This document shows, piece by piece, positions 15,011-23,201 of a stretch of DNA of 38,521 bases (position 1 is its first letter; the number at the start of each line of letters is the position of its first letter). The notes under the pieces are model-generated. The model was given only the letters and a program-made list of their open reading frames with translations, searched no databases and was not told the origin of the DNA. This DNA comes from an uncultured Flavobacteriales bacterium (GTDB lineage: Bacteria > Bacteroidota > Bacteroidia > CAIKAF01). Position numbers and translations under genes: made by a program. The DNA lies in contig CAIKAF010000008.1 of assembly GCA_903825395.1 (NCBI GenBank), positions 1 through 38,521 on the forward strand, written 5' to 3'.

Positions 15011-17029
15011 ATGAAAAATCCCATTTTTCTAATTATCGCCATAATAGGTGTTGCCCTAAACGGATTTGGTCAATCCGTTGATAATCATACGAATGTAGAT
15101 GCGTGGGCAACCAAAATGCAAAATTGGATTGTCGAACATCCGGACGATAAATCTGTCCTGATTGATTTGGATAAATTTGGACAGGAGGCTTTACGGAAGA
15201 ACGACTCCCTTTCAATGATGCATTTCTACCGCCTAAAAAGTCATTATTTCCACTCCATTCAACGCTACCAAGATGCATTGAAATATGCACTCATGGGCGT
15301 ACAGTTGAACCATAACCTAAACAGTCAACTTCATTTCCAACTGCTGTTGGATGTGGTTTCTAATTATTGGAATTTAGGAGAACACGCTGCGGCTATTCCT
15401 TACCTTATTCAAGGTGAAAATAGAATTTCAAACCCTGAAATAAACGAGTTTTCCAAGGCGATTTTTTACAATTTCATGGGGCAATATCATTACAATGAAT
15501 ATGCCAGTGAAACAGCATTAATGTTTTTCAAGAGGGGCGATAGCCTCTTGACCCTTAATCCCGACTTTATTGAACTTCATTTTATTTGGCAACAAAACTT
15601 TAAGTCCAATATAGGTCTTTGTTTAATGGATTTAAAGCGGTTTTCGGAAGCAGAAGCAAACTTTAATCTGGCCTATTCTATTTCCAATTCCATCAACAAT
15701 AAGGCCGCAATGGGCTTTGCCTTAGTCAATAAAGTAATCGCCTCAAGGCATACCTTTCCCGACAGTACATTCGCCCCCATTTTGCAGCGAGCCTTAAATC
15801 TTGTGGAGGGAGATGCGGACAACAATTTGAAATTAACGGTTTTAAGAGAATTGGCTAAGGAATATCTAAAGTACAATCAAGCCGATAGCCTCCGAGCAAT
15901 TTTGCCTAGATTGGAAACCAGTGTCGAATTTATTCCCTCCGGTAAATCTAAAGTTCGCTTTTTATTTTATCTCGCTAAATTTAATCGGTTCCTTGGCGAA
16001 TCAAAAGCTCTAGATTATTTCGATCGGGCTTTGGCTCTAAACGATAGTCTAGCTCTGAATCCTCAAGGCCAAAATTTGCTGCAGCTGGAACGCCAACGCA
16101 ATTTAAACCTTCAGGAGCAAGAAGCAAAGAATTTGGCCGAGCTCAAGGCAGAACAACTTCGGAAAAACTTCCGCCTCACTTCGTTTTTTCTAATGGCAGC
16201 TGTTGGTTTCCTAATCCTGCTTTTGGGGGTATTAATCGCGCTATTCCAAAAAGATCGACGGTTACGAAAGACCTTAAAAACGCTCCGTTGGCAAAATTCC
16301 AATTCCGATACGCTCAACCAACAGCTGCAGCTGTCCATGCAACAAAAAAATCTCCTACTGGGAGCCGTCGCCCACGATCTGCGAAATTTATTGGTGAATG
16401 TCAATCAAGTTTCTGAAATGATGATTAAGCGGGAACTGGAAAACAATCCTACGTTTAAAGACAGAATGATTAAATTAATGGAACGCTCCTCTCGACTTGG
16501 AATGCATACCATTGAAGATTTAATCGATGGCGTTCAGCCCGAAGGCCGGCAAAGGCTAAGGCTTGAAGCCATTAATCCTGCTGATTTAATCGATTTTATC
16601 ACAGATTTGCTCTCCTTCAAAGCCGAAAAAAAGGGAATTACCTTGCAAATTAATAAGGAGCCGGGCACAGTGTATTTGTATGCCGATCGAGATAAACTGA
16701 ATAGGGCATTGATTAATTTACTCGATAATGCCATCAAATTCAGTCCAATAGATGAAGAGGTGCATGTCGGTTTTCATTCTTCCGATGAATTTTTAATTTT
16801 CGAAATCACAGACCTAGGTAAAGGTCTGCATCGCAGTCGCTTCACGCAAGGCGAACATCCGTTTACCGATATTGGCGAAGCAGGAACGCTCGGCGAACCA
16901 AGCACCGGTCTAGGCCTGTTCATCGTTAGAAAAATTGCCGAATTGCACCTAGGCTCATTCAATTTACGCTCTGAAGAAGGCAAAGGCACAACCGCAACAT
17001 TGCTAATTTCCCGAAATTTAAGGGCTTAG
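15011..17029 (+). CDS. TPR-containing sensor histidine kinase
   Basis: Membrane sensor kinase, 672 residues. Signal peptide (1-21), a periplasmic helical TPR-type region (about 55-345), a coiled coil (about 355-385), one transmembrane helix (about 389-412, SFFLMAAVGFLILLLGVLIALF), then the transmitter. H-box is AHDLRN with phospho-acceptor His455, N-box LLDNAIKF with Asn573, G1 box DLGKG (601-605) and G2 box GLGLFIV (633-639). The layout is the common Bacteroidota TPR-HK type. No response regulator is encoded in the window, so it is an orphan. It follows the palindromic array and a TACATTTA box near 14990. Structured repeat copy B starts 5 nt after its stop. Ligand unknown. Confidence 0.93.
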   Translation: MKNPIFLIIAIIGVALNGFGQSVDNHTNVDAWATKMQNWIVEHPDDKSVLIDLDKFGQEALRKNDSLSMMHFYRLKSHYFHSIQRYQDALKYALMGVQLNHNLNSQLHFQLLLDVVSNYWNLGEHAAAIPYLIQGENRISNPEINEFSKAIFYNFMGQYHYNEYASETALMFFKRGDSLLTLNPDFIELHFIWQQNFKSNIGLCLMDLKRFSEAEANFNLAYSISNSINNKAAMGFALVNKVIASRHTFPDSTFAPILQRALNLVEGDADNNLKLTVLRELAKEYLKYNQADSLRAILPRLETSVEFIPSGKSKVRFLFYLAKFNRFLGESKALDYFDRALALNDSLALNPQGQNLLQLERQRNLNLQEQEAKNLAELKAEQLRKNFRLTSFFLMAAVGFLILLLGVLIALFQKDRRLRKTLKTLRWQNSNSDTLNQQLQLSMQQKNLLLGAVAHDLRNLLVNVNQVSEMMIKRELENNPTFKDRMIKLMERSSRLGMHTIEDLIDGVQPEGRQRLRLEAINPADLIDFITDLLSFKAEKKGITLQINKEPGTVYLYADRDKLNRALINLLDNAIKFSPIDEEVHVGFHSSDEFLIFEITDLGKGLHRSRFTQGEHPFTDIGEAGTLGEPSTGLGLFIVRKIAELHLGSFNLRSEEGKGTTATLLISRNLRA

Positions 17030-17033
17030 TGTA

Positions 17034-17175
17034 GGGCGGCTTACGGGCTTTCACCGGTTGTCCGCGCTGCATGACCAATGGCCCAGCCGCTTTGCGCGGG
17101 CTCCCAAGGTCGCCTGCGCAGCTGGCGGGCCCTAGGCCATGCCGCTTGCGGGCAACCGCGTTCAATCCCTGCCGC
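17034..17175 (+). repeat. Structured 3'-UTR repeat, copy B
   Basis: Begins 5 nt after the kinase stop, in the same sense. Stems: 17055-17065 with 17148-17158 (CGGTTGTCCGC/GCGGGCAACCG, 11 bp with one G-U), 17069-17073 with 17138-17142 (GCATG/CATGC) extended towards GGCCC/GGGCC, and an inner stem GCGCGGGC/GCCTGCGC closing a loop. It has changed bases on both sides of the inner stem compared with copies C and D. It lies between convergent genes. Confidence 0.9.
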
Positions 17176-17197
17176 TCACCCCAAATCGGCCTGTTTT

Positions 17198-17680
17198 TTA
17201 AAATTGATTTATAGTCCAACCCCCACGGGCGTTTTTAAACGCCAATCCCTGTATATGGTCTAAAAATGGATTGTAGGCCTGTTGCTGCGAAATAAACAGC
17301 GCCGAAATCGGCCGAATTTCTGAACCATATACGGCAAAATCTAGAGCCGAGGGAGCCGAAAATGAAACATCGGCTTCTGGAAACCAAGCCAACCGAATAT
17401 ATTCCTTATGAGAATAATGGATTCGATTTAACCAAATTTGCAACGGTCCCAGCTCCTTGGGAACAATCCAAATCAAATACTTGAATGGCAATATTTGGGT
17501 TGGATGCCGAAAACGATGAAAAGGAATTTGTTGACCCAAAGCTAAACCCTCTAGCTCATCTAAATATGAGCAGGTTTTGCCAGGTAATAATGAAATGGCA
17601 TTGATACCGGAAACAATCATAACAAGGCAATCTACGAAGAAATTTCGTCCAAAGTACCTTCCTTCATGACCTTGCTCCAT
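17198..17680 (-). CDS. Hypothetical protein, 160 aa
   Basis: I do not recognise the family. The ATG at 17680 gives 160 residues; a second ATG at 17620 (MIVSGINAIS) would give 140. The product is neutral to basic, aromatic- and proline-rich (RFRHPTQILPFKYLIWIVPKELG), with no signal peptide and two cysteines. It looks like a soluble alpha/beta protein. No larger frame lies opposite, which supports a real gene. It is convergent with the histidine kinase, with repeat copy B between them, and divergent from the rhodanese gene across a 159-nt gap that holds no other feature I can see except the rhodanese promoter-like box. Confidence 0.55.
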   Translation of the reverse strand: MEQGHEGRYFGRNFFVDCLVMIVSGINAISLLPGKTCSYLDELEGLALGQQIPFHRFRHPTQILPFKYLIWIVPKELGPLQIWLNRIHYSHKEYIRLAWFPEADVSFSAPSALDFAVYGSEIRPISALFISQQQAYNPFLDHIQGLAFKNARGGWTINQF

Positions 17681-17839
17681 GGTTGGCTATTCTATGAAGG
17701 TTGTTTTCTTGGTCTATTGTGCAAACAAAAAGCTCAAAAAGGGTTCTCTCCAATTCCATCCCCCTTTAAACAGGGTTAGATTTGTAATTGAAGTCACCAT
17801 AGGAATGGTAAAATCAAACGACCTTTGTCAAAAATAACC

Positions 17840-18313
17840 ATGCAAATTACCCCAAGCCAAAAAAAATCAGTTCTGTGGATGCTCGTTGGTGGAGCTGCCG
17901 GATATGCCTACTATCATTTTGTAGGTTGTTCCTCTGGAACCTGCGCCATTACCAGCAATCCCGTTCTTAGTTCTGTCTGGGGCGCTGCCATGGGCTTTTT
18001 TTCCTTTCAATCTTTTTTTAATAAATCATCTAAAAACAAAAAAATGGACATTCAAGAATTTTTACAAAAAGGAGCTAAAATTGTCGATGTAAGAACTCCC
18101 GAAGAGTTTTCTATGGGGCACATTGCAGGATCTGTGAACATTCCCTTGCAGGATTTGGTAGCACGATTTTCAGAAGTTGAAAACATGAAAGCGCCCATCA
18201 TTTTCTGTTGCGCTTCAGGCAACCGTAGCGGACAGGCCACGCACTTTGCTCAAGGACGCAATTTAGATTGTACCAACGGCGGTGGCTGGTCATCGTTAAA
18301 CCGTTTGGTTTAG
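17840..18313 (+). CDS. DUF6132-rhodanese membrane protein
   Basis: 157 residues. The N-terminus has two short hydrophobic helices around VGCSSGTCAITSNPVLSSVWGAAMG, the DUF6132 signature. A rhodanese domain follows (about 68-157) with active-site loop CASGNRS, catalytic Cys124. Rhodaneses carry persulfide sulfur to acceptors; this one is membrane-tethered. The frame could open at a TTG at 17825, but that overlaps a GACCTTTG promoter-like box (17820-17827), so I use the ATG at 17840. It is followed 94 nt later by a rhodanese-thioredoxin gene in the same orientation, which suggests a shared sulfur or redox function. Confidence 0.88.
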   Translation: MQITPSQKKSVLWMLVGGAAGYAYYHFVGCSSGTCAITSNPVLSSVWGAAMGFFSFQSFFNKSSKNKKMDIQEFLQKGAKIVDVRTPEEFSMGHIAGSVNIPLQDLVARFSEVENMKAPIIFCCASGNRSGQATHFAQGRNLDCTNGGGWSSLNRLV

Positions 18314-18385
18314 TATTTCAGGGCTCAAGGCCTTAAGTGTCATACCCAAACTTTAATGCCACGCAAGCCTTTGCCTGGCTTTTTA

Positions 18386-18393
18386 TACCTTTA
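18386..18393 (+). promoter_or_regulatory. TAnnTTTA promoter-like box of the rhodanese-thioredoxin gene
   Basis: TACCTTTA differs from the TAnnTTTG consensus only at the last base and is 14 bp before the ATG at 18407, the spacing seen for other genes here. Confidence 0.35.
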
Positions 18394-18406
18394 ACAAAAA
18401 ATCCAC

Positions 18407-19144
18407 ATGCGCACCATATTGCTTATTGCCCTTTCTGTTTCCATTTTTGGAATTTCGTGTTCAGGTCAACCCTCCAATACAAAAGGACTTCCTGAAAAGG
18501 CGAGTGCAGAACAGTTTAAAGCCATCATGGATTCGTTATCCGATGAAATTGTGTTGGATGTACGAACCTTAGGTGAGGTTCAAGGCGGTATGATTGAAGG
18601 TGCAGTACACATGGATTTCAATACGTCAGACTTTAAACAAAAGGCCTTAACCCTCGACAAACAAAAAACCATTCTGGTGTATTGCCTTTCTGGCGGAAGA
18701 TCGTCCTCTGCCGCTGCTTATCTGCGTGACAACGGCTATGCCAATGTAGTAGAACTGGGAGGAGGTACCCTTCAATGGAAGAATAAAGGCTATGCCTTGG
18801 TTTCACCCAACGCCCCACAGTCCAATGAGCCCAAAGCGAAAGGTATGGGCATGGATGAATTTAATGCTCTAATTCAGAAGAAAAAGTTTGTGCTGGTAGA
18901 TTTTCAAGCGGTTTGGTGTAAACCTTGCCAAATGATGAAACCAGAAATTCAAAAGCTTTTAAAGAAGTACCCCGAATTGGAATTGATGGATGTGGACGTT
19001 GACGAGAATCCCGAAATTGCCAATGCCCTCGAAATTCAAGCGATTCCCAAACTGCATTTCTACAAAAACGGGGAATTAAAAGATGCCAGTATGGGCTTTC
19101 AAACCGTCGATCAATTGGAACAAAATTGGTTGAAAGTGCGTTAA
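18407..19144 (+). CDS. Exported rhodanese-thioredoxin fusion
   Basis: 245 residues: signal peptide with a terminal cysteine (GISCSG, Cys18), a rhodanese domain (about 32-135) with active loop CLSGGRS (Cys93), and a thioredoxin domain (about 145-245) with the WCKPC motif (Cys171, Cys174) and cis-proline in AIPKLHFYKNG. Glycine at the -3 position makes the lipobox unusual, so lipoprotein status is uncertain. The fusion suggests that a persulfide on the rhodanese cysteine is reduced by the attached thioredoxin in the periplasm. It lies downstream of the membrane rhodanese gene in the same orientation. Substrate unknown. Confidence 0.92.
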   Translation: MRTILLIALSVSIFGISCSGQPSNTKGLPEKASAEQFKAIMDSLSDEIVLDVRTLGEVQGGMIEGAVHMDFNTSDFKQKALTLDKQKTILVYCLSGGRSSSAAAYLRDNGYANVVELGGGTLQWKNKGYALVSPNAPQSNEPKAKGMGMDEFNALIQKKKFVLVDFQAVWCKPCQMMKPEIQKLLKKYPELELMDVDVDENPEIANALEIQAIPKLHFYKNGELKDASMGFQTVDQLEQNWLKVR

Positions 19145-19195
19145 ATAAATGTGGTTCTGCTGAATTTCAATCCAGGCGTTCGCACATTTTAACCA

Positions 19196-20098
19196 ATGAA
19201 TAAAAAAACCTTGCTCATTGCCGGCGGCTCAGGATTTCTGGGTAGAGCCGTTACCTCCTTTTTTCAACACCATAATTGGAATGTGGAATGGCTAAGTCGT
19301 CATTCTTCCCAGCAATCCGAATCGGCGACTAAAATCTGGTTTTGGAATCCTGCAGAACTACAAATGGATCCGGCAGCCCTGCAATCTGCCGATGCTGTAT
19401 TGAACCTGGCCGGATTGTCGCTGGCCGACGGACCTTGGAATCAAGCACGGAAACTGGAGTTTGAAAAAAGCCGCTTGCAGGCGGTATTTACACTATCTAA
19501 ATTTCGCCCCGATCGGTCTGATATTCATTTTATTTCAGCTTCTGCCACAGGTTATTATGGAAGTTATGCGCACCAGGTCCATACGACAGAATCGGATAAG
19601 CCCGGAACTGATTTTTTGGCCCAGTTGTGTGAAAAATGGGAGGGGGCTGCTCTTTCCTCGGGCTACTCTCAAATCAGCATTGCCCGAATTGGGGTTGTAC
19701 TCGCCAAGAATGAAGGGGCCTATCCCCTCATGATTAAACCTGTACGCTGGGGAGCTGGAGCCGGACCCGGCAGCGGCAATCAAGGCCTGTCTTGGATTCA
19801 TCTCGATGACTTGGTTCGTGGATTTTTTTGGCTGCTTGAAAACCAAATCACAGGCACCTTCAATTTTACCGCTCCGGTCCCGGTTTCAATGAAACATTTT
19901 ATGCGTGAAGTGGCCAAGCATTATAACAGACCAATTTGGCCAATTCATATTCCTGAATCATTGATTTCTTTTGCCTTGGGCGAAAAGTCGGTGCTAGCTT
20001 GTAAAGGGGTGTATGCCGAACCCAAAGCGCTTCTGGAATCTGGATTTTCCTATTCTCAGCCCTCCATCGAAACGGCCATACGCTCTCTATCTTCTTGA
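19196..20098 (+). CDS. TIGR01777-family NAD-dependent epimerase-like protein
   Basis: Rossmann-fold protein of the extended short-chain dehydrogenase type, 300 residues. The nucleotide-binding GGSGFLG motif is at 9-15; ISASATGYYGSY carries the Tyr of the active site region; LSWIHLDDLVRGFFWLLEN and the C-terminal DUF1731 segment (PKALLESGFSYSQPSIETAIRSL) are diagnostic of TIGR01777, the family of E. coli YfcH. Its biochemical role is not established. It starts 51 nt after the rhodanese-thioredoxin gene and ends 36 nt from the convergent MarR gene. A CCCCG/CGGGG hairpin near 20143-20160 overlaps the end of marR and lacks a clear T-run. Confidence 0.9.
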   Translation: MNKKTLLIAGGSGFLGRAVTSFFQHHNWNVEWLSRHSSQQSESATKIWFWNPAELQMDPAALQSADAVLNLAGLSLADGPWNQARKLEFEKSRLQAVFTLSKFRPDRSDIHFISASATGYYGSYAHQVHTTESDKPGTDFLAQLCEKWEGAALSSGYSQISIARIGVVLAKNEGAYPLMIKPVRWGAGAGPGSGNQGLSWIHLDDLVRGFFWLLENQITGTFNFTAPVPVSMKHFMREVAKHYNRPIWPIHIPESLISFALGEKSVLACKGVYAEPKALLESGFSYSQPSIETAIRSLSS

Positions 20099-20134
20099 TT
20101 TTAGCGAACTAAATCGCCTAAGTCTTTGAGCCCT

Positions 20135-20614
20135 CTAAGTTCCCCGTTTTTTGGCGGGGCCTAACCTTAATTTACTTAGAAGATAATTTAATGTTGTTAC
20201 TTCTTTTCCAGTAAGCGAAGAGGAGGTTTGCTGTGATTTTTGGATGGCAGATTGAATCTCGACCAATAAATTTTGTCCCGCTTCTGTGATGTAAATATCA
20301 ACCAATCTACGGTCCTTTGCTGAAATTTCCTTTACCACAAATCCTTTTTTTATCAAGCGTTCCACAATTTTCGGAGTATCGCTCATTTTATCCAACATGC
20401 GCTCACGCAAATGCAGGGTGCTAATGGCTTTTCCCTGTTGCAGATTTAATACCTGCAGCGCTTGATATTGGGTTAAGGTTAAATCGAACGGAGCCAACAA
20501 CATCATAAGTTGGTTTTTAATCGCCCCAGAGGTTAACAATACGTTCGAATTCAATCGATCTCGATCGTTTTCGAAGGGAAAGAAATCTAATTCATCTTGT
20601 CTCCATTGCTTCAT
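20135..20614 (-). CDS. MarR-family transcriptional regulator
   Basis: Winged-helix DNA-binding regulator, 159 residues. A dimerisation helix region (about 10-45) precedes LTLTQYQALQVLNLQQGKAI, the recognition region LRERMLDKMSDTPKIVERLIKKGFV and the wing KEISAKDRRLVDIYITEAG, with the family D-R-R motif. The frame can extend to a TTG at 20653, but the ATG at 20614 gives the normal family length. It lies downstream of the TonB receptor gene in the same orientation (154 nt), so receptor and regulator might be co-transcribed. Targets and ligand unknown. Confidence 0.9.
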   Translation of the reverse strand: MKQWRQDELDFFPFENDRDRLNSNVLLTSGAIKNQLMMLLAPFDLTLTQYQALQVLNLQQGKAISTLHLRERMLDKMSDTPKIVERLIKKGFVVKEISAKDRRLVDIYITEAGQNLLVEIQSAIQKSQQTSSSLTGKEVTTLNYLLSKLRLGPAKKRGT

Positions 20615-20768
20615 GAAAACAGGGTTTTGGAAGGTTAATTTGCAATAATACAAATTAAACTTTACGTAAACAAAAAATTATTTTAGCGAATTTTTCATTT
20701 GATGATTCCCCGATATTTGCCTCGAAATGATTGCTAATTCAACAAATCATCCGGCGCTTAATCGCAAC

Positions 20769-23195
20769 TTAAAAATCAACTATAAGTCCAATGGTTGGAA
20801 GCACTGTGCCTGCCGTATTGGGCAAGGTTTGCAACTGATATTTATCTGGATTGCTGGGGTCGGTAAGTGGATTTCCATTTGGATCTTCTTTTACAACCAA
20901 AAAGTCTCGGGTTCGAGATTTGAAATTGTAAATATTTTGGATATCCAGATACATGTTCAGCGACCATTTTTTAAAGTACCAAACTTTATCAACCCGAAGA
21001 TCCAATTGATGGTAGGCCGGAATTCGTTGGCTGTTGAGTTGGTTTACATCTGAAATTCCCATTTGGGTAATGTCCCAAACAGCTTTAATGGATGATGTGA
21101 CCGTGTCGTACGGGGTGAATGGTTGACCATCAACAAATCGGAAGCGCATGCCCAATTCCCAATTTCGTTTGAATTTATAGCCGGCCGTCAAACTGAGAAT
21201 ATGACGTGCATCCCAAGAAGAGGGAATGTAGTTGCCATTTTTATCACTGAATTCACTTCGAACCAAGGTATAGGCTAAGATGCCATATAAGCCTTTAAAA
21301 AGTTTTTGCTGTGCCAGAAACTCCAACCCATATGCTCTGCCTTGAGCGCTGCTGTTGGCCGGAACATTACCTACAACGCCAAAATCAGCCCCCAAATTGG
21401 CCAAAGCAACTGAATCACGAAGGGAGAACGGATACCGGTCGTAAATTTTATAAAATCCTTCCAGTGTAATTCGCGTGTTTTCCGTTGGAGCATATTCCAA
21501 GCCACCAACAAAATGATCTGCCTGAATGTACTCCAAACCATTGTTCAGATTTCCTAAGCTTCCATCGGGTAGGCCATAGCCTAAAACGGTGTACTGAGGT
21601 CGCTGTACAAATCTGCCTACGCTGGCATTAATGGCCCAGTTTTCAATAAAGGAATAAGATATACTCGCTCTTGGACTAATTTGGTTCAAGGGGTTGGCCA
21701 TGCGTTCATTGAAATCATTGTTCTCAATGCTTAAACCAAAAGATACATTTAGTTTGTCATTGGCTAAGGAACGGCTTACTTGCCCGAACAATCGACCTGA
21801 AAAGAGATTTAACCTTGATGAGAAGTCAATGGTGTCAATTCCGGCAAGGGTGTTAACACGGTTGTATGTGCGGTTGGTGAATCGGGCATACAAAAGTCCT
21901 GCGCCTACATTAAATTTCCATGATTTAATCCGAAAATCAAATTCATACCTTAGGTTGTTCTCTGCCTCTTGAGAAGCATAGTCCAAAACCAATTTATCGG
22001 GTTGATCTTCCTGATTGTCTTGGTATTTTGTGGCGGTATTGTTCAACATACTGCGGCTCAATACCAGGGTATGCCTTCCCCCTTTTTTAGTAATCTCGCG
22101 GTAAACCCCGCCCAAGGTATAATTCCATTGTTGGTTTTTAGGAAGTATCCTCAACTGATATCTCTGTTCTACCGTTTCGTTGGCCTGTAAATTCAATCGA
22201 AATAAATCAATGGCACCCAAGCCCAGAACGGTTACTTCTCGGCGGGCATCAATGGCGTATTTAAATTTGAATTGCATGTCATAATAGGTCGGTAAAAAAG
22301 GCAATTTAAGCGCGGAAAACAGAAATTGAAGGTAGGAGGTTCTAGCTGAAACGATCAGCGATGCTTTTTTCCCAATGGGCCCGTCGGCTGCCAGGGCCGC
22401 ATCCGAGCTACCAATGGTTCCCCTGAATTTCCATTTTTCTCGGTTTCCATCAATTTGCTTAAATTCCAATACACTGGATAATGCATTACCCCGATTTGCA
22501 GGGAAGGCGCTGCTTAAGAAGTCCACTTCACGAATCAAATTGACATTGATTATTCCAACCGGCCCTCCACTTGCCCCTTGGGTTTGAAAGTGGTTAATCA
22601 AGGGAACTTCTACTCCATCTAAAAAGAACCTGTTTTCACTTGGAGCTCCTCCACGAATAATGATGTCGTTTCGAAATGCGGGAGTGCTCCCAACCCCTGG
22701 AAACGATCGCAAAACATTGCTGATGTCGCGATTTCCGCCTGGGTTTCGCTCAATTTCCGCCAAACCAATTGTCCTTAAACTAACGGGACTTTCCTGCGTT
22801 TTGTTAAATGGGGAAGGCTGTAAATTAAATTCCTCCAACTGCCGAGCATCTGGCTCAAGTGCAATGGTTACGGTAGCTACCTGACTTCGAGTCACTAAAA
22901 TATCCCTATAAATTAACGTTTTGTATCCCACATATGAAATTTTCAGGTTTTGAAATCCGGGCGGCACCTCCAAAATCTCAAACTCTCCCTCCAAATTCGA
23001 AGTCACTCCTTTCTCGGTACCTGCTAGCACTATATTGGCCAACGGAATGGATTCGTTGGTGACGGCATCTACAACTTTTCCTTTAATGCCCCCTTGACTT
23101 TGGGCATGTAGTGTAGAAATGGAAAGGGTTAAAATGCTCCCTAACGCCATCGATAATGAGATAAAATGTACTTTTAGTGTATGAAATGGATTCAT
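20769..23195 (-). CDS. TonB-dependent outer-membrane receptor with CarboxypepD_reg domain
   Basis: 808 residues from the ATG at 23195. Signal peptide (1-32, ending STLHAQ), then a carboxypeptidase-regulatory-like domain (GGIKGKVVDAVTNESIPLAN... to KISYVGYKT), a plug domain with NVLRSFPGVG, IIIRGGAPSENRFFLDGVEV and a 22-strand barrel, ending LPTIGLIVDF. It imports a ligand across the outer membrane using TonB. No SusD gene is next to it, so polysaccharide uptake of the Sus type is unlikely; iron, cobalamin or other compounds remain possible. An upstream frame to 23288 lies inside the opposing gene and lacks the signal peptide at its start, so I reject it. Confidence 0.95.
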   Translation of the reverse strand: MNPFHTLKVHFISLSMALGSILTLSISTLHAQSQGGIKGKVVDAVTNESIPLANIVLAGTEKGVTSNLEGEFEILEVPPGFQNLKISYVGYKTLIYRDILVTRSQVATVTIALEPDARQLEEFNLQPSPFNKTQESPVSLRTIGLAEIERNPGGNRDISNVLRSFPGVGSTPAFRNDIIIRGGAPSENRFFLDGVEVPLINHFQTQGASGGPVGIINVNLIREVDFLSSAFPANRGNALSSVLEFKQIDGNREKWKFRGTIGSSDAALAADGPIGKKASLIVSARTSYLQFLFSALKLPFLPTYYDMQFKFKYAIDARREVTVLGLGAIDLFRLNLQANETVEQRYQLRILPKNQQWNYTLGGVYREITKKGGRHTLVLSRSMLNNTATKYQDNQEDQPDKLVLDYASQEAENNLRYEFDFRIKSWKFNVGAGLLYARFTNRTYNRVNTLAGIDTIDFSSRLNLFSGRLFGQVSRSLANDKLNVSFGLSIENNDFNERMANPLNQISPRASISYSFIENWAINASVGRFVQRPQYTVLGYGLPDGSLGNLNNGLEYIQADHFVGGLEYAPTENTRITLEGFYKIYDRYPFSLRDSVALANLGADFGVVGNVPANSSAQGRAYGLEFLAQQKLFKGLYGILAYTLVRSEFSDKNGNYIPSSWDARHILSLTAGYKFKRNWELGMRFRFVDGQPFTPYDTVTSSIKAVWDITQMGISDVNQLNSQRIPAYHQLDLRVDKVWYFKKWSLNMYLDIQNIYNFKSRTRDFLVVKEDPNGNPLTDPSNPDKYQLQTLPNTAGTVLPTIGLIVDF

Positions 23196-23201
23196 AGTAG
23201 A

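Noticed and set aside
20143-20160. CCCCG/CGGGG hairpin between the epimerase and marR genes
   Set aside because: Lies within the last codons of marR and lacks a T-run on either strand, so I do not call it a terminator.
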